Assembly: GCF_965198575.1 (NCBI RefSeq)
Contig: NZ_OZ240671.1
Location: forward strand, 2,666,001-2,730,000
DNA length: 64,000 bases
Reading direction: 5' to 3'
From: Lichenicola sp965198575
GTDB taxonomy: Bacteria; Pseudomonadota; Alphaproteobacteria; Acetobacterales; Acetobacteraceae
Position 1 is the stretch's first letter, and the number at the start of each line of letters is the position of its first letter. The translations under genes were made by a program, and so were the position numbers. The notes beneath the pieces were generated by a model. It was given only the letters and a program-made list of their open reading frames with translations, was not told where the DNA came from and did no database searches. This document shows positions 43,041 to 51,283 of this stretch, one piece after another.

Positions 43041-43238
43041 TCACATCCCGCCGCCATACGGGCTGGCGGCACGGGATGGCGGCACACGGGTCATGGTTGC
43101 GGCGGGCGGGACCGTTGCCGCGGGCGCCGGCCCGAGGTCGAGTGGTCCGGGTGTGCTGGACGGGGCGGAGGTGGCACACGCGCCGACCCCCGCCAGTGCT
43201 GCGAGTGCAACGACTCGCGACAGCCAGGCGTGATCCAT
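43041..43238 (-). CDS. Small lipoprotein
   Basis: A 65-residue product with a lipoprotein signal (VVALAALAGVGACATS; lipobox VGAC, cysteine 21) and a Pro/Ala/Ser-rich tail ending SPYGGGM. It lies nine bases downstream of the DUF2076-like gene on the same strand and converges with the peptidase gene. Disordered tails of this sort tether proteins to the outer membrane. No function is known. Confidence 0.6.
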   Translation of the reverse strand: MDHAWLSRVVALAALAGVGACATSAPSSTPGPLDLGPAPAATVPPAATMTRVPPSRAASPYGGGM

Positions 43239-43247
43239 GCGGCTGCC

Positions 43248-43721
43248 CTAGAAGATCTTGTTGATGATCTCGTCACCGATGCCGAAACCGGCGCCGGTCT
43301 CGATCGCCCGCCCGAAGCTCGACCCCAGGAAATTACCGAGGAAGCCGCCACCCTGCTGCGGCTGCTGGGCATATCCAGGCTGCACTTGCGGATAGGAAGG
43401 CTGGTTCTGCTGGTAGGAGGGTTGCGCTTGCGGGTAGCTCGGCTGCTGCTCCCATCCACCAGCCTGCTGCGGCGGAAGCTGCTGCTGGGCCTGGTTGGCG
43501 ATGGCGCCGTGGATCGCCTGCAACAGGTTCGAGACCTGGTCCTGCTCGGACTTGAACGCGATCGCGAGCTCGCGGAGATCGAGGAACCACTCCCGCGCCT
43601 GCTGGTCGCCGCCCTGTGACGCCGCCTGCAATTTGCCGCCGAGCGTCTGCAACGCCTGGATGGTCTGCTGTGCCTGGCCCTGGAGTTGCTGGTACTGCTG
43701 GTCGATCGTCTGCATGTCCAT
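43248..43721 (-). CDS. DUF2076-like glutamine-rich protein
   Basis: A 157-residue protein in three parts: an N-terminal coiled-coil-like helix pair (IDQQYQQLQGQAQQTIQAL and ARAEW-like WFLDLRELAIAFKSEQDQV), a central disordered Gln/Pro/Tyr repeat (QPSYPQ, QPSYQQ, QPGYAQ), and a glycine-rich end GGGFLGNFLGSSFGRAIETG. This matches DUF2076 proteins by layout. They are possible periplasmic or ligand-binding proteins of unknown role. ATG 43721 or 43715 may start it. It is probably cotranscribed with the small lipoprotein. Confidence 0.72.
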   Translation of the reverse strand: MDMQTIDQQYQQLQGQAQQTIQALQTLGGKLQAASQGGDQQAREWFLDLRELAIAFKSEQDQVSNLLQAIHGAIANQAQQQLPPQQAGGWEQQPSYPQAQPSYQQNQPSYPQVQPGYAQQPQQGGGFLGNFLGSSFGRAIETGAGFGIGDEIINKIF

Positions 43722-43820
43722 GGCGGCGCGGTCCTGGCTGGCGAGGTCCGGACGACCACCGTCCGGCCCACCTAGAAAACCGGTCCCGCGCCTAAGGTTG
43801 CCAGACGTCGAGCCGCAGGC

Positions 43821-44369
43821 TCACTTCGGCATCAGCACCTTGTCGATCACGTGCACCATGCCGTTCGACTGCGCGACGTTCTTGGTGACGATCGCGGCCA
43901 TGTCGCCGTTCGAGTCCGCCAGCATCAGCTTGCCGTTCGGGTCGGTGACGGTGAGGGTATCGCCCTCGACGGTGGTGAGTGTCGCGGAGCCGCCGCCCTT
44001 TTTCACGTCGGCCATCAGCGCGCGCGCGGTCAGCCGGCCGGGCACCACATGATAGGTCAGGACCTGGGTCAGCTTGGCCTTGTTCTCGGGCTTCAGCAGC
44101 GTGTCGACGGTGCCGGCCGGGAGGGCTGCGAACGCATCGTTGGTCGGCGCGAACACCGTGAACGGACCCGGTCCGCTCAGCGTGTCGACCAGGCCAGCTG
44201 CCTTCACTGCCGCAACGAGCGTGGTCAGGTTCTTGGCCTGCGACGCGTTCTGCACGATCGTCTTGCTCGGATACATCATCGCACCGCCGACCATCGGGTC
44301 GGTCATCGCGACTGCACCGGTTGCAGACAGGGCCAGCAGCATTGCGCCGCCCAGCATCATTTTCCGCAT
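43821..44369 (-). CDS. Fasciclin (FAS1) domain exported protein
   Basis: A 182-residue secreted protein: a signal peptide (MRKMMLGGAMLLALSATGAV) and one FAS1 domain. H1-like motif TVFAPTNDAFAALPAGTVD and the H2 motif MVHVIDKVLMP are clear, with the LTYHVVPGRLT bridge between. FAS1 domains mediate adhesion at the cell surface. ATG 44369 begins the signal; the open frame extends 20 codons further without support. It is a single-gene unit between DUF2076 and the Hint protein. Confidence 0.92.
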   Translation of the reverse strand: MRKMMLGGAMLLALSATGAVAMTDPMVGGAMMYPSKTIVQNASQAKNLTTLVAAVKAAGLVDTLSGPGPFTVFAPTNDAFAALPAGTVDTLLKPENKAKLTQVLTYHVVPGRLTARALMADVKKGGGSATLTTVEGDTLTVTDPNGKLMLADSNGDMAAIVTKNVAQSNGMVHVIDKVLMPK

Positions 44370-44549
44370 TGTCGTCGTCCTGTACACCCGGACCGTCAGC
44401 GGCCGGTTGCGATGTTTACGGGGCGACAACGAGAACGGATGCAGCGGATGCAGGCCGATGTGGCCTCACCCTGGAAGTCGGCGCCGCGCGGCTGCAGGAT
44501 CTCTCCCGCAGCCGCACGACGCCGTTTGCCCTACTCCGCCGTTCAGCTC

Positions 44550-46109
44550 CTATGCTGCACGCGTGGTTCCATCGGCGGATCGGACATCCTGGAACGCGAT
44601 CCCGGCAAGGCGGCGGCGGATCGCCTCGAGCTCGAAACCGCCCTCGACCCGGGGTGCGCAGAAGCCGCCGGTCACGCGGCCATTGGGATACATCGCCGCA
44701 TACTCGGCAGCGTTGTGGAACAGGCCGCGGCTGTCGTCGTCGAGGAATGTCTCGGCCGCGGCACCCTCGGCCAGGATGATCTCATGGCGGTCCAGCTCGA
44801 TATGGATGTATTCGACATCCTTGCAGGCGGCGTCCCGGACGATCGTGGCACCGTTGACCAGATGCTCGGCCGCGACCAGGACGCCGTCGATGAACATCGC
44901 ATGCAGCGGCGAGACCCGAAGATCGCGGTGCGGCAAGCCGTTACCGAGCGCGCCCCGGCGGATGAGGACCGGCAACAACTCCGGCCGGCCCAGCAGGAAC
45001 CTGCCGCCATACGACCTGCGTCCGATCCAGAGGATGGATGCGGCAGCGCCCGAAGCAAGACGCACCTCGTCGCCGATCGCAAGCTGCTCGACTACGGTTT
45101 CGCCGTCCGGGGTGGCGATCATCGTGCCGCGGGCGAAGCAGGGAACGGCGCCGAAAACCAGCTGCTGGATATTCGTCAGGGTGTCGCTCTCGCCGTCACC
45201 CACGACATAGGTCACGCCGGCAACCGTCGTGACGGTGTAGTCGGATTGCTGACCCTCGAAGGTCATCGTGTTGAAGCCGGCGCCGCCATCGATGGTCGAC
45301 TCTCCCGGGCTGCCATAGAAGAAATCGTTGCCGGCACCGCCGGTGATCGTGTTGACGCCCGATCCGGCATAGACCGAGACCGAGTGCGCTGCCGACAATG
45401 CCGATGCGTCGACCGTGCTTCCGCTCGAGCCGTCCAGCACGGTGATGGATCCGTCCGGAAGGCCGGTGAAGTTCGCGTCGGTCAGCGTGATGCCGCTCGG
45501 ACCGGTGCTCGACAACTCGAAGATGCCGAAGCCGGTCACCGATGTCGGATCGGCCATGCCTGCGGTCGACAGGTCGAGCTGGTTGGTGGCGCCGTCGGCG
45601 GTGGCGATGCTGCCCATGATGGTGTCGCCGGCAAGCGAGGCCGCAGAGACCGACACGAGATTGCCGCCGGACTGGGTGTGGATGACGTCGCCGGTGCCTG
45701 TGCCCAGCGTGATCGTGTTGGAGCCGAGCCCGACCAGGATCGTATCGCCGTCGCCATTGCCGGCAATGATCGTGCTGTTGCCGTTGCCGGCGGTCAGCTG
45801 GTCGAAGCCGTTGCCGAGCGTGATGGTCTCGTTGCCGTCGCCGGTGGTGATGGTGTTGTTGCCGCCGGTCGCGAAGATCGTATCCGAGCCCGAACCGGTC
45901 GTGATCGTATTGTTGCCTGATCCAAGCTGGAGCGTATCCGTGCCGTTGGCTAGCGTCAGCGTGTTGTTGCCGTTGCCGAGCGTCAGCTGGTCGGTGCCGC
46001 TGCCCAGGGTCAGGGTGTTATTGCCGTCGGCGCCCGTGATGACATAGTCGCCGTCTCCAAGCGTCAGCGTGTTGTTGCTGTCGCCAAGATCAATGAACGT
46101 TGTGGTCAT
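44550..46109 (-). CDS. Hint-domain protein with glycine-rich beta-roll repeats
   Basis: A 519-residue, probably secreted, repeat protein. Residues 1-150 are near-perfect short repeats (NNTLTLGSG, NNTITTGDG, SNTITLGTG), each a likely calcium-binding beta-roll turn as in hemolysin-type repeats. A middle region (about 160-310) repeats more loosely. A Hint module follows from about residue 323 (PCFARGTMIATPDGETVVEQ, RVSPLHAMFIDGVLVAAEHL); such modules act as self-splicing or autoprocessing domains, and this type is abundant in acetic acid bacteria. ATG 46109 follows a purine-rich AAAGGGGG. Export would need a type I system, not seen here. Confidence 0.85.
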   Translation of the reverse strand: MTTTFIDLGDSNNTLTLGDGDYVITGADGNNTLTLGSGTDQLTLGNGNNTLTLANGTDTLQLGSGNNTITTGSGSDTIFATGGNNTITTGDGNETITLGNGFDQLTAGNGNSTIIAGNGDGDTILVGLGSNTITLGTGTGDVIHTQSGGNLVSVSAASLAGDTIMGSIATADGATNQLDLSTAGMADPTSVTGFGIFELSSTGPSGITLTDANFTGLPDGSITVLDGSSGSTVDASALSAAHSVSVYAGSGVNTITGGAGNDFFYGSPGESTIDGGAGFNTMTFEGQQSDYTVTTVAGVTYVVGDGESDTLTNIQQLVFGAVPCFARGTMIATPDGETVVEQLAIGDEVRLASGAAASILWIGRRSYGGRFLLGRPELLPVLIRRGALGNGLPHRDLRVSPLHAMFIDGVLVAAEHLVNGATIVRDAACKDVEYIHIELDRHEIILAEGAAAETFLDDDSRGLFHNAAEYAAMYPNGRVTGGFCAPRVEGGFELEAIRRRLAGIAFQDVRSADGTTRAA

Positions 46110-46557
46110 GGAGGCCCCCTTTGGATGGATCTTGTTTAGAGCCAAAACCGCCGGAGACGCCGATGAAATCGTTAATAGTCCCTTAATATCACGATTTGTT
46201 GACGCTTAATTACTGGGAAGCGGGTGCTGATTACGCTTCCCGGGCAACTGTTCAAGCATAGAAATGAATACTGTCTCACGTGCACGAATTATTACATGGG
46301 AATATCCTTCTTTTGAGACGCTCGAACTTCCGGGGATGAATGGGAGCCGGCAGAGGTGCCATCGCGGGGCCGGCATCGACGGGTGGCGCGAGGAGGCTCG
46401 CCGATCATTCTGAGCTGGCGGACCCGTAGCGGGAGGGGCGCGTCCCGCCGGCAACCGGCGCGGTCGGCTTGAAACTGGTTTCGGATCCGATAAAACCCCC
46501 CGGGTGTACGGAAGAAGTCGCTGGCGTCCCGAGCCAATCTAAGGGCCTGTTACAACG
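46110..46557. promoter_or_regulatory. AT-rich intergenic region between the Hint gene and glycosyltransferase
   Basis: 448 bases with a striking drop in GC (for example 46160-46215, ttaatagtcccttaatatca). Both flanking genes diverge from it, so it must hold at least two promoters. It contains a long inverted repeat, listed separately. Short minus-strand frames near 46206-46454 have no family features and are not called. Confidence 0.5.
46213..46243. repeat. Perfect inverted repeat in the AT-rich region
   Basis: GGGAAGCG (46215-46222) and CGCTTCCC (46234-46241) with an 11-base spacer, extendable to ten pairs with one G-T. No T-run follows on either strand, so an operator or attachment site is more likely than a terminator. 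Which gene it serves is not known. Confidence 0.4.
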
Positions 46558-48180
46558 ATGGCGTTCGTCGGATATCTGGATCATTTCTCGCGCGAGCGGA
46601 TCGACGGCTGGGCCTGGGATCCGGAGCACCCGGATCAGGCGTCGGTGCTTCGTGTCATCGTGGATGGCCAGGTCATCACGACGGTGATCGCCAACGGCTT
46701 CAGGCCAGATCTGGTGGACGCGGGCATCGGCGACGGCAGGCATGCCTTCACGCTCGATGCCGCCGTTCTCTGCCTGCCGATAACCTCTGTGCTGGTCAGG
46801 GTGCAGGACGACGCGACGCACCAGGAGCTCCTGACGTCGCCACGGCGGCTCGATGCGCCGCTGGAACTCAACGCCGACATGAAGCGGACGATGGTCGCAT
46901 TGTTCGAATCCCCCGGCTCGGACGATGCCGTGCGGGACCGCGTGCAGTTCCTGGCCGAGCAGACCGGACATCTGCTGCAGCGGTTGGCCGATCGCCAGTC
47001 GGGGCGCCGGGCAAGGGCCGCCGCACGCAGCCGTGCCTGGCGATGGCGGCCGGAGGATGGCGCCAAGCCGCCGGGGCCGACGCCGCGTGCGCTGGTGATC
47101 GACAGCATTCTCCCCGCCACCGCGCGTGACGCGGGTTCGAATGCCATCCTGTCGCATGTGAGCTCGCTGCAGCGGCTGGGCTTCGAGGTCACTTTCGTGC
47201 CGGCCGACATGCAGCCGGGCGAGGGCCTGGAGGCGCTGCTGGCCACCGGCGTGATCGTCATGTGCGAGCCGTGGGCCGCCTCGGTCGAGGAGGTGTTCCG
47301 GCGTCAGGCCGGCGAGTTCGACCTGGTCTATCTGCACCGGCTGGAAGTCGCGCACTGCTATATCCCGTTCGCCCGCCATCACATGCCGAAGGCCCGTCTG
47401 ATCTTCAGCGTGGCCGACCTCCAGCACCTCCGATTGCTGCGCCAGGCTGCGATCGAGGATCGGCCCGAGCTGCTGCGCTACGCCCATCACATCCGCCAGC
47501 AGGAGTTCGCCGCCGCACTGGCCTGCAACGCGGTCATCACCCACTCGGTCGTCGAGGCCGCCCTGCTGCGACGGGCTGTCCCGTCGGCGAACATCGTCGT
47601 CGTGCCATGGGTGGTCCGCCCGCAGCCCACCGAAGCGGATTTCGCGAGCCGATCCGGCGTCGCGTTCGTCGGTGGCTACAAGCACGCGCCCAACGCCGAT
47701 GCGGCGATCTGGCTCACGCGCGAGATCATGCCGCTGGTCTGGCGGCAGGCGCCGCAGATCAAGTGCCTGCTCGTCGGCAGCGCGCTCCCGCCGGTCCTGA
47801 AGAGCCCGGGCGATCCGCGGATCATCCCGGTCGGTCATGTCGACAGTCTCGACCGGATGTTCAACGAGGTCCGCCTGTCGGTGGCGCCGCTCGCCTATGG
47901 CGCCGGCCTCAAGGGCAAGGTCGTCGACAGCCTGGCCGCCGGTGTGCCGTGCGTCTGTACGCCGATCGCGGCGGAGGGGTTCAACCTGCCGGCGCCGCTG
48001 AGCGCGTTCGTGTCCGATGCGCCGGAGGGCCTCGCGGATGCCATCGTGCGCCTGCATGCCGACGAGGCCGCGTTCCTGGAGTGCCGTGCGGCGGGGCTCG
48101 ACTATGTCAGGCAGACCTTCAGCGAAGACGCGGTGGATGGCCGCCTGCGCCTGGCAGCAGGCGTTCCGGTCATCGGCTGA
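46558..48180 (+). CDS. Glycosyltransferase family 4 with extra N-terminal module
   Basis: A 540-residue protein. The C-terminal part (from about residue 180) is a GT-B glycosyltransferase: DAGSNAILSHVSSLQRLGFE, VFRRQAGEFDLVYLHRL, VAFVGGYKHAPNADAAIWL, and the donor-binding APLAYGAGLKGKVVDSLAAG and EGFNL. The N-terminal 100 residues (FSRERIDGWAWDPEHPDQ) look like a separate small beta-domain with a repeated VDGQVI/DAAVL pattern. The donor sugar is not evident. It is read away from the Hint gene and is followed by two tiny membrane-protein genes. Confidence 0.87.
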   Translation: MAFVGYLDHFSRERIDGWAWDPEHPDQASVLRVIVDGQVITTVIANGFRPDLVDAGIGDGRHAFTLDAAVLCLPITSVLVRVQDDATHQELLTSPRRLDAPLELNADMKRTMVALFESPGSDDAVRDRVQFLAEQTGHLLQRLADRQSGRRARAAARSRAWRWRPEDGAKPPGPTPRALVIDSILPATARDAGSNAILSHVSSLQRLGFEVTFVPADMQPGEGLEALLATGVIVMCEPWAASVEEVFRRQAGEFDLVYLHRLEVAHCYIPFARHHMPKARLIFSVADLQHLRLLRQAAIEDRPELLRYAHHIRQQEFAAALACNAVITHSVVEAALLRRAVPSANIVVVPWVVRPQPTEADFASRSGVAFVGGYKHAPNADAAIWLTREIMPLVWRQAPQIKCLLVGSALPPVLKSPGDPRIIPVGHVDSLDRMFNEVRLSVAPLAYGAGLKGKVVDSLAAGVPCVCTPIAAEGFNLPAPLSAFVSDAPEGLADAIVRLHADEAAFLECRAAGLDYVRQTFSEDAVDGRLRLAAGVPVIG

Positions 48181-48285
48181 CGGCCGGCCTGGAGCGCGCG
48201 ATCCGGCGGCAACGGCCTGTCGCGGGTCGACCGGGGGGTGTAGGGTGACGTTCAACGCGCAACCGGACCAGCCTGGAACAAGACC

Positions 48286-48459
48286 ATGCCGTTCGACGGT
48301 GTCAGCCAGTTCCCGCACAGGGACCCGCCAGCCGGGCGGAAAAACTCCGAGCGGCCGCTTCGGGCTCGGGACTGGCTGGTTGCGGCGCTGATTGCCGTGG
48401 TGGTGGGATTGATCACGCTGGTGAATTGCAGACTGCTTTTGGGATATTGGCATGGCTGA
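48286..48459 (+). CDS. Micro-membrane protein A
   Basis: A 57-residue protein with one membrane helix (WLVAALIAVVVGLITLV) after a basic, proline-rich N-terminus. It ends CAT GGC TGA, and those last eight bases ATGGCTGA also start the next gene. Too short for standard gene callers, but the helix and coupling make it believable. Function unknown; it sits between a glycosyltransferase and a Nudix-like gene. Confidence 0.6.
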   Translation: MPFDGVSQFPHRDPPAGRKNSERPLRARDWLVAALIAVVVGLITLVNCRLLLGYWHG

Positions 48460-48604
48460 CAAGGATGGCGGTTCGGCCGCCGGTGGAATCACGCGCGAAC
48501 GCCTGACGCGGAGGGACAAGCTCGTCGCCGTCATCCTGGCGGCCATCCTGGTCGCCATCATCCTCGGGATCTTCCGGTTGGGCATCGCGGCGCTCTATGG
48601 CTGA
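48452..48604 (+). CDS. Micro-membrane protein B
   Basis: A 50-residue protein with one long helix (LVAVILAAILVAIILGIF) after a basic N-terminus (RERLTRRDK). Its start and its end both sit in an ATGGCTGA sequence that overlaps its two neighbours by eight bases. Function unknown; coupling suggests it is made in fixed ratio with the Nudix-like protein. Confidence 0.62.
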   Translation: MADKDGGSAAGGITRERLTRRDKLVAVILAAILVAIILGIFRLGIAALYG

Positions 48605-49205
48605 GCCGTATCCGGAATCCATTCCGGACATCGAGATCACGGCGCGCGAGACGCTCTCGGATGGCTTCTACAAGCTCGAGAAGGTGACCTTCCGGCAGCG
48701 CGATGCGGACGGATCGGAGCAGACCCTCGATCGCGAGGTCCTCCATAACGGGCCGGGTGCCGCGGTGCTGCCGTACGACCGGGCCCGCGGAGCGGTGCTG
48801 CTGGTGCGCCAACTGCGGATCGCCGCGGCGCTGAACGGCGACATCCCGTTCCTGGTGGAAGCCTGCGCCGGCGTCGTCGATCCGGGCGACCAGGCGACCG
48901 ACACCGTGGCCAAGGAGGCGCTGCAGGAGCTGGGCTACCGTCTGCACGACGTCCGCAAGGTGTTCGAGCTGTACACGAGCCCTGGCGGGTCGGCGGAGAA
49001 GCTGCATCTGTTCATGGCCGCCTACACGCCAGGGGATCGCGTTTCGGACGGCGGCGGCCTGCCTGCGGAAGGCGAGCAGATCCGGGTTCTGGAAGTGCCG
49101 TTGGACCGCGCCTGGGAGATGGTGCAGTCGGGCCGGATCATCGACGCCAAGACGGTACTGTTGCTCCAGCACCTGCGCCTGCTGGAGCAGGCCGTGGGCG
49201 GCTAG
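48597..49205 (+). CDS. Nudix-fold hydrolase with altered Nudix box
   Basis: A 202-residue protein of the ADP-ribose/GDP-mannose pyrophosphatase layout (DREVLHNGPGAAVLPYD, LLVRQLRIA). The Nudix box spans residues 92-114 but deviates: the first Glu is D98, the Arg is K106, and the first Glu of the EE pair is Q110, with E107 and E111 kept. SPGGSAEKLHLFMAAY is the usual following strand. Activity may be reduced or shifted to another substrate. Coupling to the micro-membrane genes and the upstream glycosyltransferase suggests a nucleotide-sugar link. Confidence 0.85.
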   Translation: MAEPYPESIPDIEITARETLSDGFYKLEKVTFRQRDADGSEQTLDREVLHNGPGAAVLPYDRARGAVLLVRQLRIAAALNGDIPFLVEACAGVVDPGDQATDTVAKEALQELGYRLHDVRKVFELYTSPGGSAEKLHLFMAAYTPGDRVSDGGGLPAEGEQIRVLEVPLDRAWEMVQSGRIIDAKTVLLLQHLRLLEQAVGG

Positions 49206-49247
49206 GGCATCATCCGATCGAGCCTGCTCAGCGGTCCGGCAAGGAGG

Positions 49248-49297
49248 CTCGCTAGCCGCTCCGGCCGAACCACTCGCTAGCCGCTCCGGCCGAACCA
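49248..49297. repeat. 25-bp tandem duplication at the end of the hydrolase gene
   Basis: Two exact copies, 49248-49272 and 49273-49297, of CTCGCTAGCCGCTCCGGCC plus GAACCA. The minus-strand copy at 49273-49297 encodes the last residues WFGRSG and the stop of the hydrolase-like gene; the other copy lies just past the stop. It looks like a recent slippage or recombination product. Confidence 0.85.
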
Positions 49298-50764
49298 GCG
49301 GCGCCAGGGCCTTGCCGACGTGCCGCGGGGGGGCGTTGCGGCGACCTCGACGCTCGCGACCTCCTGCGCCAGGGTGGTGCGCTCGAACCAGTTCAACGAG
49401 CTGGCCTTCAGCACGCCCGACCCGGTCTCTGCAGGCACCGCGACGAAGCGCTGCTCGGTGGCGCTGCCTTCGGTGATGGCGAGCTCGCCGTGGCCGGTCG
49501 CCGCGAAATGCCTGTCGCCGCTCTGCAGCACGATCTGGTGGTCGCCATAGGGCAGGATCCGTATGGGGTGCCTGGCGACATCGGAGCCGGCGCCCCACGC
49601 CGAGGCGGGAGGTGGCAGGTCGCCCGTCTCACTCGAGATCGAGAAGATCGCGACGTCACCCTCGATGCGCGCGACGATCGGCAGCAGGGCCTTGTTCTTG
49701 AAAATGAACGGTTCCAGGCGGATCAGGCGGCGCTCGACGTCGTAGGCGAGAAATGTGCCGTGCGGAGACAGCAGGAGGCAGCGGTTTCCGTTCTGCAGTG
49801 CTGCCAGGGACGTTTCGCCGTCATTCGCGACAGCCTTGTGCTGAAGCCCGAACAGCTGCTTCATCGTGAAGGCGAAATGGCGTTCCGCCTCCACTCTGTG
49901 ACCGCGGACGATCAGTGCGTAGATCAGGCGCATATTGGTCGGGCTGGAGGCGAAATTATGAGCCAGCTCGTGGCTCGTGACCCGCTTCGACCGGAAGGCG
50001 CGGGAGGCCAGGAACGGCTTGCGATTGACCGCCTTGTGCAGCGAACGCAGGATCAGGATCGGATGCGTCCGTCGCAGCCTGGTCAGCGTCGCCAGGAATT
50101 CACCGCGATCCGGTGATTTTATTGCCTGCAGAAGTGCCAGCACCATGCCGGTATCCCAGGTCGCATCGTAGATCACGTGCCCGGCATGCCAGGCGCTGAA
50201 CACCTCGGTCTCGGGCACATGCTTCTTGATCAGCTTGGCGTCGTAGTCATCGACCTTGATGCCCGGGTCGAGGACCAGCGCCAGTCTCCCGCTCACATCG
50301 CCGCTGCGTATCCCCATGCCCTTGAATTCGGGTCGCATGACGGCGCCATGCTGCGCCATGTAATGCGCCAGGATCCGGCGTTCCCGTTCGCTCGGCAGCT
50401 CCAGCTCGTCCGTGTCCACCGAGAAGTAGGGCGAAAAGGAAAGCACGTAGTTGGCCCGGAGCGCTTTCGAGAATTTCAGCGCCGCATAGCCACCCATCGA
50501 CTGGCCGAAAACGATGACCGGGCGATCGCCGCGAGCCTCCTCCACCAGTCGGGCGACGTCCGCCATTTCCGGTGACAGGTAGAAGCCCGTCTCGTTGGTC
50601 ATCACGCCGATGCAGGAGATGTTTCCCTGCTCGACCTGCGGCTGCAGGAAATAGTGGCGGTCCCAGTGCTGGTCATTGTTCAGCTGGGAGAACGAAACCA
50701 GAAGATAGTCCGTTGCGCCTTCGTGGCTGTGCGCAATGATCTGGCGACCGGTAAAGATGATCAT
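49277..50764 (-). CDS. Alpha/beta-hydrolase-like protein with long C-terminal region
   Basis: A 495-residue protein. The first 230 residues contain a nucleophile-elbow motif PVIVFGQSMGGYAALKFS, with LVSFSQLNN before it and an HAGHVIYD segment that could supply the histidine, as in serine hydrolases of the esterase type. The C-terminal 265 residues are beta-rich (CLLLSPHGTFLAYDVERRLI, LLPIVARIEGDVAIFSI) and may form a trefoil or barrel. Family not recognised with confidence. GC is lower and codon choice is less biased than in neighbours. The tail is duplicated at DNA level. Confidence 0.6.
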   Translation of the reverse strand: MIIFTGRQIIAHSHEGATDYLLVSFSQLNNDQHWDRHYFLQPQVEQGNISCIGVMTNETGFYLSPEMADVARLVEEARGDRPVIVFGQSMGGYAALKFSKALRANYVLSFSPYFSVDTDELELPSERERRILAHYMAQHGAVMRPEFKGMGIRSGDVSGRLALVLDPGIKVDDYDAKLIKKHVPETEVFSAWHAGHVIYDATWDTGMVLALLQAIKSPDRGEFLATLTRLRRTHPILILRSLHKAVNRKPFLASRAFRSKRVTSHELAHNFASSPTNMRLIYALIVRGHRVEAERHFAFTMKQLFGLQHKAVANDGETSLAALQNGNRCLLLSPHGTFLAYDVERRLIRLEPFIFKNKALLPIVARIEGDVAIFSISSETGDLPPPASAWGAGSDVARHPIRILPYGDHQIVLQSGDRHFAATGHGELAITEGSATEQRFVAVPAETGSGVLKASSLNWFERTTLAQEVASVEVAATPPRGTSARPWRRWFGRSG

Positions 50765-51283
50765 GGGGGTCCTGGTTTGCAGCGTTGGTCACGCCGGATC
50801 GGAAATCGGGCGTTGCTTCAGGGTCGTGCTTATGGCCTCAGAATAACCCATCGTCGTAGCGGTCACCATAGAGACAACCTCGACGGGTCCGGGTTCGGGT
50901 TCGCCCCGGGCTTCACGAAGTGCCAGGTGCCGCGGACCTTGCCGTCGAGATCCGCCAGCGGCCGGTCGAGCAGCCGGCGCTGCATGGCGTCGATGGCGCC
51001 AGGCCAGGGTGGCGGGAAAATCGGGAGTGGCGACCAGCACGCCTTCCCACATCGGGCGGCGACCGCGTTGAAACCCAGGAACAGCGTCGCCCGACAAATC
51101 GCTGCACGACCGGGTGCCGCATCGGCGTCATCGAAGACTGCGGTGGCTCCGGGTGAAGTCTTCGATACGGCCGATCTTGTCGCCTGGAGCCCGCGCAGTC
51201 CGACGGAAGTATCCGCCCGAGTACGTGCAATTTCCAGGTCGCCATCGCAGCGTGCCGGCACGGTGGACCGGCATGATGGTGAT
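50765..51283. other. Decayed or non-coding stretch
   Basis: About 520 bases with long but conflicting frames and no single good gene. On the minus strand a coding-like string switches frame: ARRPMWEGVLVATPDFPATL in one frame and WPGAIDAMQRRLLDRPLADL with DGKVRGTWHFVKPGANPNPD in another. This pattern suggests an old frameshifted gene of unknown family. Confidence 0.4.

Noticed and set aside
44700..46100. Repeat array as a CRISPR
   Set aside because: The repeats are in-frame coding units of the beta-roll protein with no unique spacers.
51128..51274. 48-codon minus-strand frame (starting MPVHRAGTLRW)
   Set aside because: Looks mildly protein-like but lacks a ribosome-binding site and any family support in a decayed region.
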